A stretch of 64,000 bases of DNA from Nostoc cf. commune SO-36 (GCF_023734775.1 NZ_AP025732.1:6570501-6634500); one strand, 5' to 3'; positions 38,105 through 48,237 are shown, counted from the stretch's first letter. Program-made: numbers and translations. Notes: generated by a model not told the origin, from the letters alone.

Positions 38105-39219
38105 TAAATATTCCCTAAAACTTCTTGTGCAAGTTTAAATCTAGTAATTACTTTAGCTTTACTACTCGTAGCATATCTTATAGCATCAATATATTCTGGA
38201 TTTTGTAGTAACTTATCAAAGTTGTGCTGAATATTCATTTTATGGTTTTGTAAAAAATTATTACTGTTAATTGAGAAAAAATAAGAAACAGATTCAAAAA
38301 TAGCAATATTTATTCTTCCTCTCCTTTCTGCTGCTGGTAAACGGAAGTTTCTTCGTCCAAAAAATTCAAAACTTAAATTCATAACTCTCAAAAAATCATT
38401 TTTTAAAAGTTCTATCTTATCATCTTTCATCAGATTAATTTCTTTCATCGCCTTTTCCACGAAATCGCTTAATTCACCTGGATATTCTGTTTCATAATCA
38501 AAAATTTTAAATGCTAAGTAGCGCAAAATAACTTCTCTATCTTTCATCCTTCTAGGGGATATTCCATAATCAATAGCTCTTTTGAAATAGTCTTTTTCTG
38601 ATAACTCTTTGAGGAGTCTAGTCGATTTTCCCGAAAAAATGCAATTTCGGACTTCTTGACGCTCAAGATTTGTTCCACCCGTATTAATTCTATTAAAAAT
38701 ATCGTAAACAACTTTGGCTGGTACAGAAGGTCTAATAATGTATATATAAAGTTTTTTATCTTCTATTCTTGTTTGATAGTCACCTGGCAACTCTTTAAGT
38801 TCTGAAAAATTATATCCATTTAAATCTGTTAAAGCTTCTAAGCCTGTTAAGTTAAATCCATCATTAACAAATTCGTGTAAGGTCGATGTTCTTTGTAACC
38901 CGTCTACAATAATATACTTACCTTCTACAGTTTGATTAACATACAAAGGGGGTAATGGAAAGTTAAGGATTACTGATTCAATAAATTTACTTTTCTTTTG
39001 TGGTGTCCAAACTAGATTACGTTGAAAATCAGGATCAATTATCAGCTTATTATTATTATATTTTCTCATTAACTCGAAAACTGTTTGGGGGTCTTCTCTA
39101 ATGTCAATATCTGCTGTGGTTGGGTCATAAGGATACAACCCCCCATTATCACTTCTATCTTCTTCAACAGTATCTTCATCTTTTTCAATTACATCACTAT
39201 CTTGTACTTCAATATCCAT
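38104..39219 (-). CDS. DUF262 (GmrSD/ParB-like) domain protein without DUF1524
   Basis: A 371-residue protein, first gene of the cassette. An acidic N-terminus (about 1-40) precedes the DUF262 fold: IDPDFQRNLVW at 61-71, DGLQRTSTLHEF from 106, and FNRINTGGTNLERQEVRN near 180. In GmrSD enzymes the DGQQR motif binds and hydrolyses nucleotide, and a DUF1524 HNH domain cuts modified DNA. The HNH part is absent here and the C-terminus is helical (RRNFRLPAAERRGRINIAIF). A separate nuclease or effector must therefore act. Strong AT bias compared with its neighbours. Confidence 0.87.
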   Translation of the reverse strand: MDIEVQDSDVIEKDEDTVEEDRSDNGGLYPYDPTTADIDIREDPQTVFELMRKYNNNKLIIDPDFQRNLVWTPQKKSKFIESVILNFPLPPLYVNQTVEGKYIIVDGLQRTSTLHEFVNDGFNLTGLEALTDLNGYNFSELKELPGDYQTRIEDKKLYIYIIRPSVPAKVVYDIFNRINTGGTNLERQEVRNCIFSGKSTRLLKELSEKDYFKRAIDYGISPRRMKDREVILRYLAFKIFDYETEYPGELSDFVEKAMKEINLMKDDKIELLKNDFLRVMNLSFEFFGRRNFRLPAAERRGRINIAIFESVSYFFSINSNNFLQNHKMNIQHNFDKLLQNPEYIDAIRYATSSKAKVITRFKLAQEVLGNI

Positions 39220-39590
39220 TTATCTTTACTCCTTTTGCTGACTGATATAAGCGATATTGTTGGGACTTGCAGTGGATTTTAAAGCACCTGATAATTTAAT
39301 TATGACATCTCCTAGCCACTCAGAATGTCCTCTACATCCACTACAGCCTAAGCTAAACTTTTGCCAAATCTCCAACTTACTCTAAACAATCTTCGCCGCT
39401 TAACTCAGCAACCGTAGTCAGTGCGTGTGGCTCGTTTTTCCCTGAATATCTAGTATGCTCGTTATCGATAACATAGGTAAAAGTTATTATACGTAGAATT
39501 ATCTGAAAATTACTCGATTGCACTCCTCCACACCGTTATAATCATTGATTAATTGAGGCACAATAGAACCAAAGGCACTGTGAACACACA
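39220..39590. other. Intergenic between the cassette and the HNH pair
   Basis: About 370 bases holding the divergent promoters. An open stretch MTSPSHSECPLHPLQ at 39301 is too short to assign. No repeat or hairpin stands out. Confidence 0.45.
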
Positions 39591-39860
39591 ATGACTACTC
39601 AATTGATGGTTCAACCCTCATCCTTAATATCTTCTGGTATCAGGATGAGCGAATTCGGTGATATTTATCTTTTTAAATTTACCGATGAGCTACAGTCTCG
39701 CTTTGAAGAACTGTTGCAGAAGAAAAAAGCTGATGCGCTCACTCCTGAAGAAGAAGCTGAATATGTAGGCATTTCCGAACTTGAGCGAATATTTACCTTG
39801 ATTAACGCTCAACTAGCAGCCAAAAGTAAATGGTGTCCGAACAAACTCGAAGACTTGTAA
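39591..39860 (+). CDS. Small protein preceding an HNH endonuclease gene
   Basis: An 89-residue protein (MTTQLMVQPSSLISSGIRMS, then FTDELQSRFEELLQKKKADA). Helical and acidic, no membrane segment. Small genes of this kind precede HNH genes in several cyanobacteria. Its last 31 bases overlap the start of the HNH frame, which implies coupled translation. It may be an immunity-like or regulatory partner. The family was not recognised with certainty. Confidence 0.6.
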   Translation: MTTQLMVQPSSLISSGIRMSEFGDIYLFKFTDELQSRFEELLQKKKADALTPEEEAEYVGISELERIFTLINAQLAAKSKWCPNKLEDL

Positions 39861-40277
39861 GAAAACGAGCTGAATATCTCTGCGAATACTGTCACTCTCC
39901 AGAATACTTGAGTTCAGACCGTTTTACCATTGACCATATCATGCCGCAGTCTTTGGGTGGCTCTGATGAATTGGATAATTTGGCTGTCTTCTTGTCATCG
40001 CTGTAATGAGCGTCACTATAATTTTACAGTAGGTACTGATCCCAACACTCAAAAACAAGTCCCTCTATTTCATCCCCGTCAGCAACAATGGTCTGAGCAT
40101 TTTATCTGGACAAAAGACGGGACAAAAATTGTAGGTACAACTTCTACAGGGAGAGCTACTAGCTATCGCTTTGACTTCAATGATGAACGTCGGGATGAGC
40201 CTTCGATTCAAGTTGCTCGTCGCTTTTGGGTAGAAGCGGGTTGGCATCCACCCCAGTCAGATCCACGTCAAGAATAA
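39830..40277 (+). pseudogene. HNH endonuclease, frameshifted in the middle
   Basis: Begins MVSEQTRRLVRKRAEYLCEY with CEYC, then FTIDHIMPQSLGG containing the His of the HNH core, and DELDNLA. It then runs to a premature TAA at 40004. The expected continuation lies in another frame as SCHRCNERHYNF, TVGTDPNTQKQVPLFHPR and ARRFWVEAGWHPP to 40277. Restored, it is a ~150-residue HNH nuclease with all zinc and catalytic residues. The indel is in the CTGTCTTCTTGTC stretch near 39985. The nuclease is probably inactive as sequenced. Confidence 0.8.
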
Positions 40278-40448
40278 AATTAGACGTAAAACACTCTTAT
40301 CTTCATCTGCGGCTTTGTTTACTATGTCTAATTGCTCAAAAATTGCATCAGTCTGTGGAATTTTTTTTGAGGTTGAACTTTCTTGACCCTTCTGAGCTTG
40401 TAACCTAATTGTTAATGGAATAGTTTATTTTCTGGAAGTCCCTTTAAC

Positions 40449-40484
40449 TCCCAATGCCCAATGCCCCATGCCCAAAGCCCAATG
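40449..40484. repeat. CCCAATGC heptamer-type repeat
   Basis: CCCAATGCCCAATGCCCC followed by degenerate copies, upstream of the SGNH hydrolase gene. Same STRR class as at 6401 and 11900. Confidence 0.75.
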
Positions 40485-40540
40485 TATCAGTTACTATCGT
40501 TGAACAGTAACTCAGTATAAAAGGGTGTGAGTAGGTGAAG

Positions 40541-41489
40541 ATGGTACTGATCGTAATTTCGGCGGTGGTTGTGGGATTGTTTTTGGTAGTTGAAATTGGA
40601 CTGCGATCGCTGTTTGGTTTTGGTAATCCTCTGATTTATATTGGCGATGAGGAAATTGGTTATTTATTGGCTCCTAACCAGCGTACCCGTCGTTTTGGTA
40701 ATCGCATTGAAATTAATGAATATTCTATGCGAGGTAGTTCGCCAGAAAAGATGCCTGCACCTTCAGGACTGCGAGTTTTATTGTTAGGTGATTCTATCGC
40801 TAATGGTGGCTGGTGGACAGATCAAACAAATACAATATCTAGTTTGATGAGGCGTTCTCTGGCATCATCAAGTAATAGTAATTATCAGGAGGTGGAAGTG
40901 CTGAATGCTTCCGCTAACTCTTGGGGGCCAAGGAACGAATTAGCTTATTTAAAGAAGTTTGGCGATTTCAACGCGCAAGCAGTGGTGTTAATAATTAATA
41001 CTGATGATTTGTTTGCTACTGCTCCCACTTCTTTACCAGTAGGACGCGATCGCAATTACCCAGATCGTAAACCTCCTCTGGCGTTAGTGGAAGTGTGGCA
41101 GCGTTATATCCTTAAGCAAAAGCCAATACCCGAAATACAAGCAGTGCAAAATGAACCAGGCGATCGCGTGGGGATTAATCTGGAGGCGATCGCTAAAATT
41201 CAAGCCCTGACTCGTCAAACCAACAGCCAACTTTTGTTAGTCATGACTCCCTTGCTCCGAGAAATTGGCGAACCAGGCCCCCGCGATTACGAAATTAAAG
41301 CACGTCAGCGCTTGAGCGATTTTACGAAAGCACAGCAAATTACTTATGTAGACTTTTTTGCCGATATTCAATTCAACCATTAACCCACAAGGTTTATTTC
41401 ACGACCACATTCACCTCAACTTGCAAGGCAATAAATTTGTCAATGAAGTTATGGAGCGATCGCTTTTGGAAATACTGGAGGAGTCGTAA
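40541..41489 (+). pseudogene. Membrane-anchored SGNH/GDSL hydrolase, frameshifted near the 3' end
   Basis: Starts at ATG 40541 (GTG 40535 is an alternative) behind TAGGTGAAG. One N-terminal membrane segment is followed by GLRVLLLGDSIANGGW (GDS block with nucleophile Ser), NASANSWGPRNE and LLLVMTPL. The main frame stops after QFNH at 41383. One base off, the sequence continues STINPQGLFHDHIHLNLQGN with the catalytic DxxH and ends at TAA 41487. The intact protein would be a ~315-residue cell-envelope esterase or acetyl hydrolase. As sequenced it lacks the catalytic His block. Confidence 0.8.
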
Positions 41490-41501
41490 ATCGACAACAG
41501 A

Positions 41502-41832
41502 TGTCGATTGCCAAATTATTTGACCACTTGACAAAATAATTTTTTTTTAAATACTTATCTTAAAACCCTTGCATAATAAGGGTTTTGTCGTTTGAGGCTC
41601 AGTCTAGCAGAGAATGATTGCCAAATTAGTTGTCCACTTTCAGGTGTTCGACAAATTATCTGTCCTCTATCAAAAATCGCTGTTCTCCAAGCTTTTACCA
41701 AACTTGACAAAATAATTGTCCTTTATAGCAGTACAATGCAACTACATTTGTATTAGACAAATATGTTTGACTATGAAAGACGATATTTCCAATGGTGAGC
41801 AAAACCCGGATTTATCACAAGTGAGAAATCCG
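41502..41832 (+). mobile_element. Candidate end of a Tn7-like transposon with start of a tnsB-like frame
   Basis: Begins TGTCGATTGCCAAATTATTT 13 bp after the hydrolase stop. It contains five further related sites: CTTGACAAAATAATT (41528), GATTGCCAAATTAGTTGTCC (41615), CGACAAATTATCTGTCC (41649), CTTGACAAAATAATTGTCC (41703) and AGACAAATATGTTTGAC (41755). Repeated ~19-bp GACAAATTATTTGTC sites near a TGT terminus are the hallmark of TnsB-binding ends in cyanobacterial Tn7-like and CRISPR-associated (V-K) transposons. At 41774 an ATG opens MKDDISNGEQNPDLSQ, which recalls TnsB N-termini, but the frame degenerates into heptamer repeats by 41835. No tnsC or tniQ is present. Confidence 0.55.
41562..41588. 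terminator. Hairpin inside the Tn7-like end
   Basis: AAAACCCTT, loop GCATAAT, AAGGGTTTT: a 9-bp stem ending in T residues, between the second and third putative TnsB sites. It could stop readthrough from the host hydrolase gene. Confidence 0.5.
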
Positions 41833-41834
41833 GG

Positions 41835-41870
41835 ATTACTCATTACTCATTACTCATTACTCATTACTCA
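41835..41870. repeat. ATTACTC heptamer repeat
   Basis: Five perfect ATTACTC units at the junction between the transposon remnant and the 3' end of the convergent histidine kinase. Confidence 0.9.
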
Positions 41871-44500
41871 TTCCCTCACTTTTTTCCAAGGAAGTTTGAC
41901 TGTAAATCGACTGCCTTTGCCTAACTGACTTTCGGCATGGACAGTACCACCATGCAACTCGACAATTTTTTGCACCATTACTAATCCCAAACCAGTGCCT
42001 GGAGAACGATGGGTAGAAGAATTTTCAACCTGCACAAAAGGTTGAAATAATTTGAAAAGGTCATCGGAAAGCATACCAATACCCGTATCTACTACGCTGA
42101 AAAAGATATATTCATTTGTGGAACTTGGTTGGACTTCAATCCAGACTTCGCCTCCTTCTTTAGTAAACTTGATAGCGTTAGTCAACAAGTTAATGAATAC
42201 TTGGCGAATGCGGACTTCATCAATTTGGATAGGTTCGAGTTTTTCTGGTATTTGTGCCCTCAACCGGATATTTTTCTCGAACGCTAGATGTTTGACAAAA
42301 CTTAGGCTGGAATCACATAATTCCTGAATTGAAGTAGTAGCTAGTTGCAGTTTTATCTTGCTAGATTCGGTATCGGTAAAGTCAAGAATCTGGTTAATTA
42401 ATTCTAGTAAGTTCTTACCGCTAGATTTCGAGCGTATTTAGAGGACTGGCGCTGTTCTTCATTCACAGGGCCATACACTTCACTTTGAAGTCCTTGTGTC
42501 ATTTCTAGAATAGAGCTTAAAGGATTTCTCAGATCGTGGCTGATGTTTTCTAAAAAGGTACTTTTGGCACGATTGGCCACTTCAACAGCTTCTTTAGCCT
42601 CACGCAGAGCAGATTCTGCACGTTTGCACTCGCAGATTTCTAAAGTCAAGGCGACGAATTCTGCAATTGAGCTAACAAAGTTTTGCTCACTCAGTTCCCA
42701 TGTTCGGGGAGCATCAATTTGCTCATACAATACCGTTCCCACGACTTTATCCCCAACCCAAATAGAAGTATCAATTAGAGATACAATATTCTTTGGTGCT
42801 AGTAATTCATCCCATAATTCTTGTACTCGGAGATCGGTACGAGTGTCGGTGACGATAATAGTACTCGAAGCTGCCAGGGTTTTGAAGTAGATTAAATAAT
42901 CTGCAAGGTTGCGTTCTAAACCTGCCGAATGTATCTGGTTACTACGTTCATAGAGATTTATACATTGTAGTTTGGTGCGGTCGCTATTGAATAACCAGAC
43001 ACTTACTCGCTCTACTTCTAAAGCATTTGCTGCTTTTTCGGTGATAACTTTGAATGCTGTTTCTAAACTTCCTTCTGAAATTGCTTTATGATTTGCCAGT
43101 TTTACTAGTACTTGATGATGCTTTTGTAGTTTTTGCTCACTGTTCATGCGTTCTTGAGTTCGCTGCTTAACTTGTAGTTCTAATTCTTCATTTTTGTTAG
43201 TTAGTGCAGTAAAGTTTTTCTGTAACTCTTGCGCCATCTCATTAAAAGATTCACCCAGCACTTCTAGTTCTTTAATGCCTTGTACTTTCACTATTGAGTC
43301 TTTGCAATTAAAATTGGCTAAATCTTTTATCACATTGCTGATATACAAAATTGGCTGAGTTAACCAATTAGCAGTAATAATCCCCAATAAAATAGCTAAA
43401 CCTAATACTCCCAGACAGAGAAAAATTGTAGTTTGAGCGTTGCGGTTAATCTGTCCAATCAAATCTGCTTCGGGAACAGCTACCACAATCAACCAGTTGA
43501 CATTTGATTCGCTTTGTAACGGTCTAATTTCTAAAAATTGTCGTTTGCCATCAACTGAGAAATCTAGTTGCTGTAAACTTTTAATCTGGTCAAAGTTATT
43601 AAATTTAGTCGTTAAATATTTAGCGGTTGCTTGAGTAAAATAATTCCTGCTTTGGGTAGCTGCTAACCGAATGGGTTTACCATTTTGTAAGCGGAATGGT
43701 TCTTCGGTTGTGGAACTTGCAACTAATAGCCCCGATCGCTCGATAATAAATATCTGTCCAGACTTGCCAACTTTGATGTTTTGCAGCAAATCTCCAATTT
43801 GTGATAAATGAGTTAAAGTGCTGTTGACTCCGAGTAACTGACCTTGTGAGTTATAAATGGGTTGAGATGCACCAATGAGCAGCGTTGGTTCAGTGAGGGG
43901 TGTAAATATCTGACTAAAGCTGAACTTTTTGGCGGTAACTGCTGTTTGATAATCAGGACGCGATCGCGCATCATAGTTTTTAATCACCTCTGGTAGTTGA
44001 GTACGTTGACCTTGAGAGTCAATTTTGTACGTGTAGAGGTCGTAACCAGTTGACTTTCCGGCTTTTCTGAGTAAGAATTCGCGATCGTTAAGCTTCTCTG
44101 CCGCTAAGTGTTCTTGCTGTTCATTACTTGCCGTTAAAATCAACGCATCGGGAAAAATCTTTAACTGCTCTATTAAGTATGACTCCCAGGTTGCCAGATT
44201 TTCTATCTTCAGCAACCCCAGATCAATAATATTTTGGTTACTGCCTAGTACTTGACGCGGAGTTGATAAATAAGTTTGTAAATTTTGCTCTACTCGATTA
44301 CCAATTTCACGACGCAACTTGCTGGTTACTTCATTGACTGCTTTTTGTCCATTGTCAATTGACAAGTATCCAGTCAATCCCACAGCTAGCGAGATTTGTA
44401 GCAGAAACAACGCTACTAAAATCAGCTTTAGAGGTACGCCTTTAAACAGTGAAAAAGCACCACCTTGTCCAAAATTTTTGTTCATTTGCCCACTTTCCAT
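41868..44500 (-). pseudogene. dCache-HAMP-GAF sensor histidine kinase, one frameshift
   Basis: The start is taken as ATG 44500 (MESGQMNKNF) behind GGAAGGGG; an upstream ATG at 44614 adds 38 atypical residues. TM1 is at about 22-42. An external dCache domain follows (SRPDYQTAVTAKKFSFSQIF, FSVDGKRQFLEIRPL). TM2 lies near 365-385, then HAMP, a coiled coil, GAF, and HisKA (ENISHDLRNPLSSILEMTQG). The frame breaks near 42420, after SSKYARN. The ATPase half continues as SGKNLLELINQILDFTDTES to HATPase motifs INLLTNAIKFT, DTGIGM and GTGLGLVMV, ending at 41868. No receiver domain. Split by one indel, so loss of function or a sequence error. Confidence 0.82.
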
Positions 44501-44834
44501 GCTACCCCTTCCTATCTTGTAGTACTGAGTACAACACCTCGACTTCGCTGTATTGTGGGCTGATGCATAGTTTGTACTCGGTCGGGTCAAGTGCCAATAT
44601 ACCACTTCTGGCAAAAGAACAAAACGTTAATTAACTGAACTTGTCGATTTTGACAGGTGAAATATTATCAAATTTCATGTTTAATCAGACCTACTTACTT
44701 GAAGAGAATCTTTCAGTTCGTATACCAAATATCTAAATATGATACCGAGCAAAAAGTCTTTGTTCACAACATTTAAAAGATGGGAACTCTAACTAATAAG
44801 CTTAATTACAATATCCCATCCAAACCGGCTAATC

Positions 44835-47647
44835 ATGCTCCATCCTAATCATTCCACTTTGGGCCAATCTTCTTACCCTCGCTTGACTAGAAGCCTGAGT
44901 GCTGTTGAAAGTTGGGGCTTTGGTTTAACAGCTCATATTTCTTGGACAGCATTGGTTCCAGCAATTCATGCTGCTCTCGGTGTCCAAGCTATTTTTGTTT
45001 GGATACCTGCGGTGATTTTTGGAATGCTGCTTAACTATCAGGTAAAACGCTTGGGTATGCATTTCATAAATGTGGCCGGAGGAACACCTAACTATGCTAC
45101 CAAGTTACTGCAAAACTACCCAGGACTAGCTCGCTATGCAGCCATTGGCTACCTCCTCACCTGGGTTTCCTACCTGTCAGTTAATACAATCGTACTCAGA
45201 GATTTGATTAAAGTGAATTTGCAGGCGCTGGGTGTTACCTGTCCAGACATCTTTCTGGATATCGGCTTTACACTGTTGCCTTTTATCGTGGCGTTTAGCG
45301 GTACTCGCGCCCTAAGTATTTTACATTTGTTTTTTGTAATTCCAGCCTTGGGACTGCTAATTACCTTTTGTGTCCAAGGTCTTAGTTGGTTAGCTTTTTC
45401 TCCCGTTAGTCCTGGGTTTTTTCCGAGCAGTTGGTCATCTTTGAGCTTTGTGGATTGGGCAAAGTGGTTCTTTTTCGTCACTTATGCAACCTATAGCTGT
45501 GAAACGGCTTCTTCTTTCGTCGCCGATAGTTGCCACCCCACCAAGACGCTACGCTTTCTAGACGTTGCAGCTTGGATGATGCCACCCATCTTTATCGGGG
45601 GATCTTGGGTAGTAATGCGGTTAGCAACAAATCCAGACCTTAAAGATAATGCTTTCTTAAATCTTGTGGCAGCTTCCCAGCCATTTTGGGGAAGATTCGC
45701 TAGTGTAAGTGTTTCTTTTTACTAGTAGCTGCTTGTCTACTTGGTTCGGCAACAGTCGTTTCTAATTGCCCGCGAATTTTGTATCAACTAGCTTTAGATA
45801 ACCACATCTCACCAGTATTTTCTGTTGTATCCCGTCGGGGTGTGTTTACTCCAGCATTGATGTTGACACTGGTGTTTTGCTTAATCTATTTAATTTGGGG
45901 AGATGTAGCGCGAATCGTGGCTGTTGGTAACATCGGTTGGTTTGTCTCCTTTATGTTACTGCATTTGGGGCTTTGGCTTGGGCGCGATCGCTCAGAAGTT
46001 TTGTTCCCTCGCTTATCTCTGGGCATTCTGCTGTTAGAAGTTGTAGTGCTGGTAGTGGGTGGACTAGCCTGGGGTTGGCTCAACTTGCTAATTGGGTTAT
46101 TATTTCCCATTGGTGTTATGGCAATTGATGCAGTAATTCGCCGTGTAAATTTCCCCCCGTTTCATCTCAGTTGGTGGATGCGGCGACATCGCAAGCGCCC
46201 TGTAATAATCATCAAAGACTCAGTAATTATTCAGGTGAGCATTCTGATTTTTTTACTGTGCAGCGCCGTGGGAGTTGGCTGGTTATTTGGTGTCAAACTG
46301 AATAAAGTGGCAACTGCGGGGGGTGAAAATATATTTGTAGTGCTGTTGATGAGTGTCGCATTTGTGGGAGTAGCGATCGCTTGTTGGACAAGTTTACCCC
46401 AAGTAGTTGCGATCGCAGAAGCAAGAGAAGCTGCCGAACACTTGTTTACTGTCGCTCAAGATGGCATTTTAGTCGTAGATGAGCAAGGCATTATTCGACA
46501 AGCTAACCCAGCCACTGAATCATTCTTTGGTGTCACCCCATCTGAGTTGCGGGGAAATCACCTGAAAAAATGGCTACCTGCATTAGTTTATGAGTATTCA
46601 CAGCAGTGGAAAAAGCGTAGCGAACAAACTATACTCGGCAATGGGAAAAACAAAATCTTAGAAGTTTCGATTTCAGACCGACCCCATCAAGATTTTCAAG
46701 AGTATGTCGTCATTCTCCACGATATTACCCAGCGCAAACAAGCAGAGCAGATATTGCGATATTCAGAAGCACAATTGCGCCAAGAAGCAAAGCAGTTAGC
46801 ATCTCAACTAGTGCATAGTGAAAAAATGTCTAGTTTGGGGCAGTTGGTAGCAGGTGTAGCGCACGAAATCAACAACCCAGTCAATTTTATTTCTGGCAAT
46901 ATCACTTATGCCAATCAATATATTCAAGATTTACTCAGATTGCTGCAATTGTACCAGCAAAACTATCCTAATCCAGTAACGGAAATTCAAAAAGAAACAG
47001 AAGCGATCGACTTAGATTTTCTGATTGCAGATTTGCCCAACTTGCTAACTTCTATGAAAGTTGGTGCAGAACGAATCACAGAAATTGTCTTATCTCTGCG
47101 AAACTTTTCTCGGTTAGACGAAGCAGAAATGAAAGCTGTGAATATCCATGAGGGTATAAATAATACGTTGATGATTCTAGAACATCGCCTCAAACCTAAA
47201 TCTAACTATCAAACAATTGAAATTATTAAAGAGTACGGCGATCTGCCATTAGTAGAATGTTATGCTGGACAACTGAATCAAGTATTTATGAATCTTCTGG
47301 CAAACGCGATCGATGCTTTAGAAGAGGCAGTGGAAAATGGTGCATGGGGAGCAAAGGAAAAAGCGCTTCTTACTCCTCAGATACGGATTCATACTAAACT
47401 TACTAGCGAAAATCAGGTAGTTATTTGCATTGGTGATAATGGAATAGGCATTCCAGAAAAGTTACAAAAACAATTATTTGAACCATTCTTTACTACTAAG
47501 CCAGTTGGTAAAGGTACTGGCTTAGGTTTATCTATTAGTTATCAGATTATCACTCAAAAACATCAGGGAACATTACAATGTATTTCTGCTCCTGGACAGG
47601 GGACAGAATTTGTAATTATAATTCCGCTAAACCAGCAAGCTATTTAA
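44835..47647 (+). pseudogene. Amino-acid-permease-like transporter fused to PAS-histidine kinase, one frameshift
   Basis: The first part (44835-45725) reads as an APC/NCS1-type permease: SAVESWGFGLTAHISWTALV, NVAGGTPNYATKLLQNYPGL, AKWFFFVTYATYSCETAS. After a one-base loss in a T-run near 45717 it continues as LLVAACLLGSATVVSNCPRI with the remaining membrane helices. It then enters a PAS domain (FTVAQDGILVVDEQGIIRQA), HisKA (GVAHEINNPVNFISGN) and HATPase (GDNGIGIP, GKGTGLGLSIS). Restored length is about 935 residues with about 12 membrane helices. A transporter module as the sensor of a kinase is known from CbrA (SLC5 type); this version uses another permease family. It probably senses an amino acid or nucleobase. 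Confidence 0.82.
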
Positions 47648-47770
47648 TTGTCAACATCATCTGATGTGGTTAAAATTTTAACCAAAATAAAATAAATATA
47701 GCGTTTCTCGTTTATGCAATACACTCTGACCTCTCTCCTTTTAGGCTACGGTGTATACACAAGTCTTAGA

Positions 47771-47785
47771 GGTTGTTTGAAAAGT
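47771..47785 (+). repeat. Isolated MITE end
   Basis: GGTTGTTTGAAAAGT, identical to the left end of the element at 17990, followed by similar interior sequence up to the GATCCCCCC palindrome at 47813. No matching right end is visible after 48123. Confidence 0.6.
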
Positions 47786-47812
47786 GGTTAGCTGTGATTT
47801 TCAGTACCTTTT

Positions 47813-48123
47813 GATCCCCCCTATCCCCCCTTAAAAAGGCTACCGTGTACACACAAGTCTTTTAAAGTTGCTGTGTAACGTAGGGTGGGTTAATTTTTGC
47901 AGGTTGATGCAATAAAGGTGCAGGTTGATACAACTAAGATGCAGGTTGATACAACTAAGATGCAAGTCGATACAACAAAGGTGCAGGTTGATACAACTAA
48001 GATGCAGGTTGATACAACTAAGATGCAAGTCGATACAACAAAGGTGCAGGTTGATACAACTAAGATGCAAGTCAAGAGACTTGTGTGTACACCGTAGCTT
48101 TTTAAGGGGGATTTAGGGGGATC
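47813..48123. mobile_element. Inverted-repeat element carrying a 21-bp tandem array
   Basis: Outer arms GATCCCCCCTATCCCCCC and TTAGGGGGATC; inner arms at 47831-47860 and 48077-48105 share TACACACAAGTCT and its complement. Between the arms lies the 21-bp array. The arms match the inner palindrome of the MITE at 17987-18230, where no array is present. Confidence 0.7.
47900..48067. repeat. Eight 21-bp tandem units with 63-bp higher order
   Basis: Units are type A CAGGTTGATACAACTAAGAT(G) and type C CAAGTCGATACAACAAAGGT(G), in the order variant, A, A, C, A, A, C, A, so an AAC block of 63 bp is repeated. Both strands are open because 21 is a multiple of three (plus strand MQVDTTK repeats). No start context or flanking gene supports coding. 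Confidence 0.88.
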
Positions 48124-48156
48124 TACGCTGAGTATTTTAGTTGCTCATCTCGACTA

Positions 48157-48237
48157 ACTTGCAGGAGCGATCGCAGTATGAGTAGGGGCACGGCATGCCG
48201 TGCCCCTACGGGTGTACTTGCAGGAGCGATCGCAGTA
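48157..48237. repeat. 22-bp direct repeats flanking a perfect 28-bp palindrome
   Basis: ACTTGCAGGAGCGATCGCAG with TA following occurs at 48157-48178 and 48216-48237. Between them 48182-48209 is a perfect palindrome (GTAGGGGCACGGCA and its complement). Each direct repeat contains a HIP1 site. Confidence 0.85.

Noticed and set aside
47900..48067. Possible CRISPR array
   Set aside because: Units are contiguous 21-mers without unique spacers. No cas genes are in the window.
47840..48116. Heptad-repeat protein frames (MQVDTTK plus strand, minus-strand Cys-rich)
   Set aside because: Any stop-free 21-bp tandem repeat is open on both strands. No ribosome-binding site, and it sits inside a miniature element.
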